64,000 nt of DNA, from assembly GCA_950022295.1 (NCBI GenBank), contig OX465598.1:69052001-69116000 (forward strand), in the 5' to 3' direction. Every line of letters begins with the position of its first letter. The stretch's first letter is position 1. The stretch is from Bromus sterilis. Lineage: Eukaryota > Streptophyta > Magnoliopsida > Poales > Poaceae. Shown here in pieces: positions 58,790-64,000 of this stretch. Under the pieces are notes generated by a model that was given only the letters and a program-made list of their open reading frames with translations, was not told the origin of the DNA and ran no database searches. The translations under genes were made by a program, and so were the position numbers.

Positions 58790-60650
58790 CTACAGTATTC
58801 GGTTTTGGAAACCTTATAGGATGCTCTGGACGATTTTGATAACTTTCTTGAAATTTCTTTTTTTTTTATCTTCACATATTTATTTTAGGGTTTTATTTCT
58901 TTATTTTTAGAAAATCTCAAAATTCTTTAGTAATTTTTAAAAATGAAAAAATGTTAATGTTTTTTAAAAATATCACAAATTTAACATATTGAAAAATCAA
59001 AATAGTATTTGCACTTTCAAAAAATTTAGGATTTTGATAAATTGTTTGAACTTGTAAAAAAATCACAAATTTTTAAAAACGTTTGTGTTTTCAAAATGTC
59101 TTCAAAAAATGTTTAATTAGATTAAAATGTTCAATTTTTCATTAAAACCCAAACTTAAAAAAACAATAATAAAAAATAATCACTAAGTAAATTAAGCCAC
59201 TACACCTTTTGATTGACCCTACATGGGTCGGCCCAGTCACAGGACCCTGTGTGAAAGACCACAAATTTGACGCAGATTGTTTTCTTCTTAGGTCAAGAAT
59301 TCCGCGGACTGACTATTTGGAGGGTATCATTTGTGGAGGTCATTCGCCCGTGTTTCGAATGTTAAAAGTGTCGTCTTGTGGTTCGTTTTAGATTTTTTTG
59401 TTCTCTCTGTGTTCGGTTCGTATCGAGTGGAGGGAGTTTTCATATTTTCCACACAACCATAACGTGCAGCCACAGACACATCCATATCATAGATGTAGCC
59501 ACAATCACACCCACACCCACAGCAACGGGGCACAATCACTGGTGCAACAACATTTCGCGCGCAGCCACATGCGCAGCCACAAACAATGGCGGCGGCAACA
59601 ATAAGCAACAACCCATGCAACCTTACAGTAGCAATGTCTACAATACTGGTACAATATACGATGGGAATGCATCTCACGTCCCAGGCAACAGCCCAGGCTG
59701 CCTAGAGCCTGGCGCTGGGCACAAGTACATCCACAGTTCACACGCACTCACAATTTTTCTGCTTCATACGCGGCATCCAAAACATAATACGTGGCGGCTT
59801 TTGGAGCATAAAAAATGACCTATACGAGCTCTGAGAAGGTACCTTCAAACTATTTGTTCCGAGCGTTCTATTGTATTGCGCCGCACAGCTATGTCCAGCT
59901 TATTGCGGAATAAGCCGTTGGACCGCCAAAATGGGCCTACCCAGTCACGACATAGCCATTTTTATGTTGACGTTGTGATGCACATATGTTTTTCCTTCTT
60001 TCTTTTGTATACAATTTTTGAAAAATAACAAAATAAATTTATTATGAAAAACAATTAGAAAATTAAGTGTACATATATGTAAAAGATTGTAAAATAAATG
60101 TCAATCCCACTTTTCAAAATGTTTCTACTGTTCAAATAAAATACATGAACATTTCAAAAATGTTCATATGTTTCAAAAAGGTTTGTGCAGTGCTAAAGAT
60201 CGTTTGTTTAGCATTAAAAAAATGTTGGTAACATTAAAAAATTCACTTGTTCACAAATGTTAATTATGTAATCAAGAAATGTCAAAAATGTATTAATAAA
60301 AGTCTCTGATATATAGAAAATGTACATCTGATAAAAACTTAGACTTTAAATATATAATGAAAATATTAATCATTTATTTCCGAAATATTGAGTATATGTA
60401 AAATAAATTTTCTGGTGCATACAAAAAATATACATTATGCATGAAAAAGCACACACGGTGAATTCTTTTTAAGAAAAAAAAGATGAAAAAACTAAAAAAA
60501 CCGTTAAAAGAACAAAAAACATAGAAAAATAAATAAAAATAGAGATAAAAAATAAAAATAAAAAATAAATAAAATTGTCACAATCGTTGAAAAACTAACT
60601 ATAAAATAACAAAAAATATCTATGCTACAATGTTGGCCGGCTCATAGCCA
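58790..60650. repeat. AT-rich repetitive tract containing CCACAACCA repeat copy 2
   Basis: 58850-59200 and 60000-60600 are rich in AAAATGTT, TTTCAAAA and AATAAAAA motifs typical of non-autonomous Mutator-like arms. GGCCCAGTCAC (59229) and TACCCAGTCACG (59937) mark similar ends. Between them, 59340-59760 repeats the CGTGTTTCGAATG ... CACAACCATAA ... GCAGCCACA sequence of the element at 52215. I could not fix boundaries. Confidence 0.4.
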
Positions 60651-61262
60651 CCCATCCATAAGTGATTACTATTATGAATCAGTTTGCATAGTATATAGCC
60701 TCAGATAATGCTAACGTAGACCTTGCGATGTTGCACTATGTTCCCTTGATGTCCACATTTCCCGCCAAGACCTCGCACAAAACACACTGATGTTGTTGAA
60801 TCATGCGTCATCCAACATCTGCTTCTACGATCTATCTTACTAAGAACTATTGTCACCAACAATTTGCATCTCTCTTCCAAATGTTTCTTCTACTCACCGA
60901 CTTGCAGAACAATCCATTTTTTGCGCATGCCACTTCACTTGTGGTATATTTTATGCAAACATCCATTGATCCATGTTGATCATTTTTCCTAAGATTAACA
61001 CACCATAACCTCCAAACATCAAAACCTTGCTTTTGATACTACTTGTTGGAATAATCTATGACATAGTCTATTTACTTAGAATCAAGCAATTACAAAAGAC
61101 ATGACATCGAAATTTGTATGATGTTCATCTAATCTTTCGGGCATGACTACGAATGCTCCACCCCATTGATACAGGTACAAGGACATGACTTCATACCATG
61201 TCTACACATAATTCATCATAAATTCGAATTATGGCCTACCTTTGTACAAAATATTTGACATA
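60651..61262. other. Intergenic DNA, no gene seen
   Basis: Stops in all frames. It may be the decayed 5' part of the Harbinger element whose transposase relic begins at about 61836. Confidence 0.4.
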
Positions 61263-61270
61263 ATTTCAAC

Positions 61271-61820
61271 CACTGTTACAAATATCGGCCGATATTCCGA
61301 TATATCGGTCGGTATATCGCTAATCGGGGTTTCACCGATACGATAAACGCATATCGCTCTAATTTATCGGTCTGGCCGATTTATCGGTTGTCAAGCCGAT
61401 TTTCACCGATAAATTGTGGGATCCGTCTGTCTAAAATCGCAAAAAAAATCCCCGCTTCGTCCCCACGAGCCACAGAACGACACTGGACAAATCCCTCGCG
61501 ATAGCGATAGGTTTTGGGTGCTTCAACAGCCGCTCCCGGGATTAACATGTGTGCTTGCGTGTATGTAAGTGTAATATTATTACTTGTACACAAATATAGC
61601 ATATTTTGAATGCTTAAAAAACTTATTTGTCACATGTGTCAGGGTGTGTAATATTAATATAGCATATTTTAAATTATTTCCTTTAGGAAAATCTAAGTTT
61701 TAAGAAAAACATTACCGATAAATGGTCGACCGATATAACCGATAAGTTGGCCGATAAGCCGATTTATCTCTTCTCTTGGGTCGACCGATAAGTTAACGAT
61801 AAGCGATATCTTGAACATTG
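61271..61820. mobile_element. hAT-type miniature element built of CCGATA/TATCGG motifs, 8 bp duplication
   Basis: The ends are CACTGTTACAAATATCG and, on the other strand, CAATGTTCAAGATATCG (13 of 17 match). ATTTCAAC is duplicated exactly at 61263-61270 and 61821-61828. An 8 bp duplication plus CA.TGTT ends fits the hAT superfamily. The outer ~110-130 bp on each side hold around 15 copies of TATCGG/CCGATA, often back to back (TATCGGCCGATA). The middle carries a short GC-rich piece and an AT-rich stretch with ATATAGCATATTTTGAAT repeated in diverged form. No ORF. Confidence 0.8.
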
Positions 61821-61835
61821 ATTTCAACACAAGGT

Positions 61836-62950
61836 AGAACAAGATGGTTATTACGAGGATCTCAGGAGATGCATCATCCGAGATGTTGATTTCAGGACAC
61901 CGAAGCGTACGTAGTTCTCATATTGATTACATCTAGATTCATGTAGATTGGTGAAGGGTCTTAATGATGATGTAAGGGATTACTTTGCGTTGTATGTAAC
62001 ATATCTGAAGAAGTTATTTAGGTTGTGATTTTTGATACACCAGAATCTCTTCAACACCATTACATGAGCTATGGAGAACCATGATGCTTGGTTCAAACTT
62101 AGATTGAGTGTTGTGGGAGAACCTGGTGAAAGTACATTGTTGAATATTATTGCGGTTGTGTGAGTTTTTGCATATGGAAGCCTGACATATGACATCATTG
62201 AGTATTTCCATATTGGGGAATATCTCATCATCAACTATGTGGACAGATTCGGCCAAGCCGTGATCAAGATCTTTGGACCAAGGTACTAGAGGGTACCCAC
62301 TAATGAAGATATTGAGAGGCTTTTGGAACAAAGTGAATAGATATGTTGGCTAAGGATGGTTGGATTCATTGAATGTATGCACTTGGGCATTGAAGAATTA
62401 TGTTCTGACATGCAAAGGACATTCATGATCTAACGAGCATTATTGAGGTAGCTGCATCACATGATCTGCGAATTTGACATTAGTACTTTGTGATGCCTGA
62501 TTCTCTCGGTGACCTCAATGTCCTTCAAAGACATTGTTTTCTTTGCAAGACTTGTTGGGACGCTCCACCTTGCGAGCCATGAGTACAATATGAGATGCTA
62601 CCTTACAGCTAGTTCTGAAGACAATCCAGCGTGTTAAGGCAACAAGAGAATTTTCTTTGCAATGTGTCATGAATCTACTAGAAAGGATGTTGAGAGCTCA
62701 TGGTGTGCTTGAAAATTCTTTGCAATTGTTTGTGGCCATGTCAAGTACTGGAAGCCGCACAGACTATGGCAGATCATGAATAAATGTATTATCTTGCATA
62801 GAGGAGCCGAAGAACTTGTGGTTCCTCTACAATGGTGCCATGGTGGAGGTCAAACATCACACAAATAGGATCCAAGCATTATTTGAAGCAGACCGAAGGA
62901 TTCGAGAAATGTAGAATCAAAGTACAAAAATATCTTGTTGAGCACCGTTG
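61836..62950 (+). pseudogene. Decayed PIF/Harbinger (HARBI1/ALP1-like) transposase
   Basis: With stops and frame changes the translation follows the plant Harbinger DDE nuclease: HQNLFNTIT.AMENHDAWFK, then VFAYGSLTYDIIEYFHIGE, INYVDRFGQAVIKIFGPRY, RVPTNEDIERLLEQSE, MVGFIECMHLGIEELC (the usual GSIDCMHW Asp is replaced by Glu), MICEFDISTL, ASHEYNMRCYLTA, STRKDVESSWCA, FAIVCGHVKYWKPHRLWQIM, and NKCIILHR. This order matches the family from the helix-turn-helix region to the final CVILHN motif. At least eight stops and the altered catalytic motif make it inactive. A hAT-type miniature element is inserted immediately upstream. Confidence 0.75.
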
Positions 62951-63350
62951 GCAACTTCATAACAAATTTTATTTTTTAATAATGTTTTATTTGGATTATT
63001 AGTCATTTAGATTGTATGTTATGTTTGAATTCAAATGTCTACATTTTCAAACAATTAATTTGGTAGTACTTGAACGTGCAAATATATGTTCAAATAAAGC
63101 TTGTATGCACATGTTTAAAAAGAATAGCAGAAGCTTTTTTTTATATTAAGTTTTAAGGGAAGAATTAGGTGCACAAAAGTTTAATCTCTTAAAATATGAG
63201 CTATTAAAGAATAGGTGATAGGATGGGGATTAGGTTAAAGATCGATGCTCTAAGGCGTGGCAAGCCACTTTCTTGTAAGAACTAAACTCATGTTTGCTTA
63301 CAAAACCCCTTGTATATTTCAGCAACCTCTTCCTCGCTTGGTTAGACAGA
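62951..63350. other. AT-rich 3' flank of the Harbinger relic
   Basis: No gene. It probably includes the remaining 3' part of the decayed element. Confidence 0.4.
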
Positions 63351-63357
63351 GAGAAAG

Positions 63358-63421
63358 AGTGTGTGTGTGCGCGCGCGTGCGCACGCGCGTGTGTATGTAT
63401 GTAAGAGAGAGAGAGAGAGAG
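63358..63421. repeat. Compound microsatellite GT/GC/GT/GA
   Basis: A tract of strictly alternating purine and pyrimidine (63359-63402) contains the 18 bp palindrome CGCGCGTGCGCACGCGCG, then GTAT repeats, then (GA)8-9. Confidence 0.9.
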
Positions 63422-63446
63422 TTTGTGTGAAGAAAAAGTATCTTAG

Positions 63447-64000
63447 GGTATTTCCAACACTGATTTCTAAAACGGATACCGCATCCGTGGGTGAACCGAT
63501 CAGGACAAGTTCACACGCACTGATGTGATAGACGACCATTTAACCTTAACTGCAAATGTTCGTCAGAAGTTCAATTTAAATCATGCAAATTCGCATAAAA
63601 TCGGATGTAATTTATTCAAATTTAGATATAATTTACATAACCAAACGTATTTCATGTAAATCCGACAATATTCATAGAAAGTACACACCGATGCCCGTCC
63701 ACGGTGGTCGTGAGGAGCTACATGATTTGCAACCGCTTTCACTCGTTTCAGGGTGTTGGCATATAAGCTTCCAGAAGACGGCGGATGCCTCTTGTAAAAT
63801 AGACGATTTTGATCATTCTAGATCATCAAAATTAAACCTCCCGAAACACGGCGGCCAGGCGATAAGAAGCTCATGGGATGGACGGCATAGAAGACGCGAT
63901 AGCCCGGTCTTCTGTACCAATGTGTCTCATCTCCGGGGTTGCCGGCGGTGAAGATGCGGGATGCCAACCCAAGAAGGGCATCCCGGTAGGCCGTTGTGCG
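63447..64000. mobile_element. Possible Harbinger-type element, running off the window
   Basis: GGGTATTTCCAACACTGATT after TTA resembles the end of grass PIF/Harbinger-type elements (GGGCATCTCCAACG). ACGGATACCGCATCCG and a GC-rich region (63880-64000) follow, as in the longer members. The right end is outside the window. Confidence 0.35.

Overview
The window is plant nuclear DNA, almost certainly from a Triticeae grass (wheat, barley, Aegilops or a relative). Evidence: GC-rich, intron-containing genes of grass type separated by tens of kilobases of nested transposons; Stowaway elements with CTCCCTCCG ends; PIF/Harbinger, hAT, Mutator-like and CACTA elements; LINE fragments with an RT-linked zinc-finger tail; and solo LTRs of the TGATACGTC type. 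The species and chromosome cannot be fixed from the sequence alone.

Layout. 1-250: the last ~80 codons of a tetraspanin gene. 0.6-8.7 kb: a PIF/Harbinger element with a TTA target duplication, a tRNA-derived SINE, Stowaway remnants, and the first copies of an uncharacterised ~2 kb-period ancient repeat (copies near 4.3, 6.5, 8.3 and 28.3 kb). 8,725-22,640: one complete 13.9 kb CACTA transposon (target duplication AAG) inserted into a LINE whose reading frame resumes on the far side. Over half of the CACTA is a ~342 bp tandem array of about 20 units; its two transposon genes are both broken. 22.6-31 kb: the rest of that LINE, two LTRs, and a reverse-strand LINE end. 31.8-34.7 kb: a Mutator-like element with long terminal inverted repeats, a gutted transposon gene, and clusters of palindromic GGCCGAAA-type hairpins near both ends.

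36.4-38.3 kb: the clearest intact gene, a two-exon cytokinin oxidase/dehydrogenase with signal peptide, flavin-linking His, catalytic Asp/Glu and C-terminal PGQGIF. 38.7-47.6 kb: another LINE end, a 2.1 kb inverted-repeat element full of GCCATG motifs, a 1,587 bp solo LTR with a perfect AATGT target duplication, a hAT transposase remnant, and a textbook Stowaway element. 49.2-51.7 kb: two divergently arranged genes, an unrecognised 197-aa reverse-strand ORF and a three-exon relative of the Arabidopsis At3g27210 family. 52-64 kb: further repeats, a region of exon-like fragments ending in a Helitron-type 3' hairpin plus CTAG, a 550 bp hAT-type miniature element built of CCGATA/TATCGG motifs (8 bp target duplication ATTTCAAC), and a decayed PIF/Harbinger transposase.

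The host genes show no sign of acting together; they are isolated islands. The novel material is in the repeats: a satellite-like array growing inside a CACTA, palindromic subterminal clusters in a Mutator-like element, the CCGATA miniature element, the GCCATG elements, and the ancient dispersed ~2 kb-period repeat.
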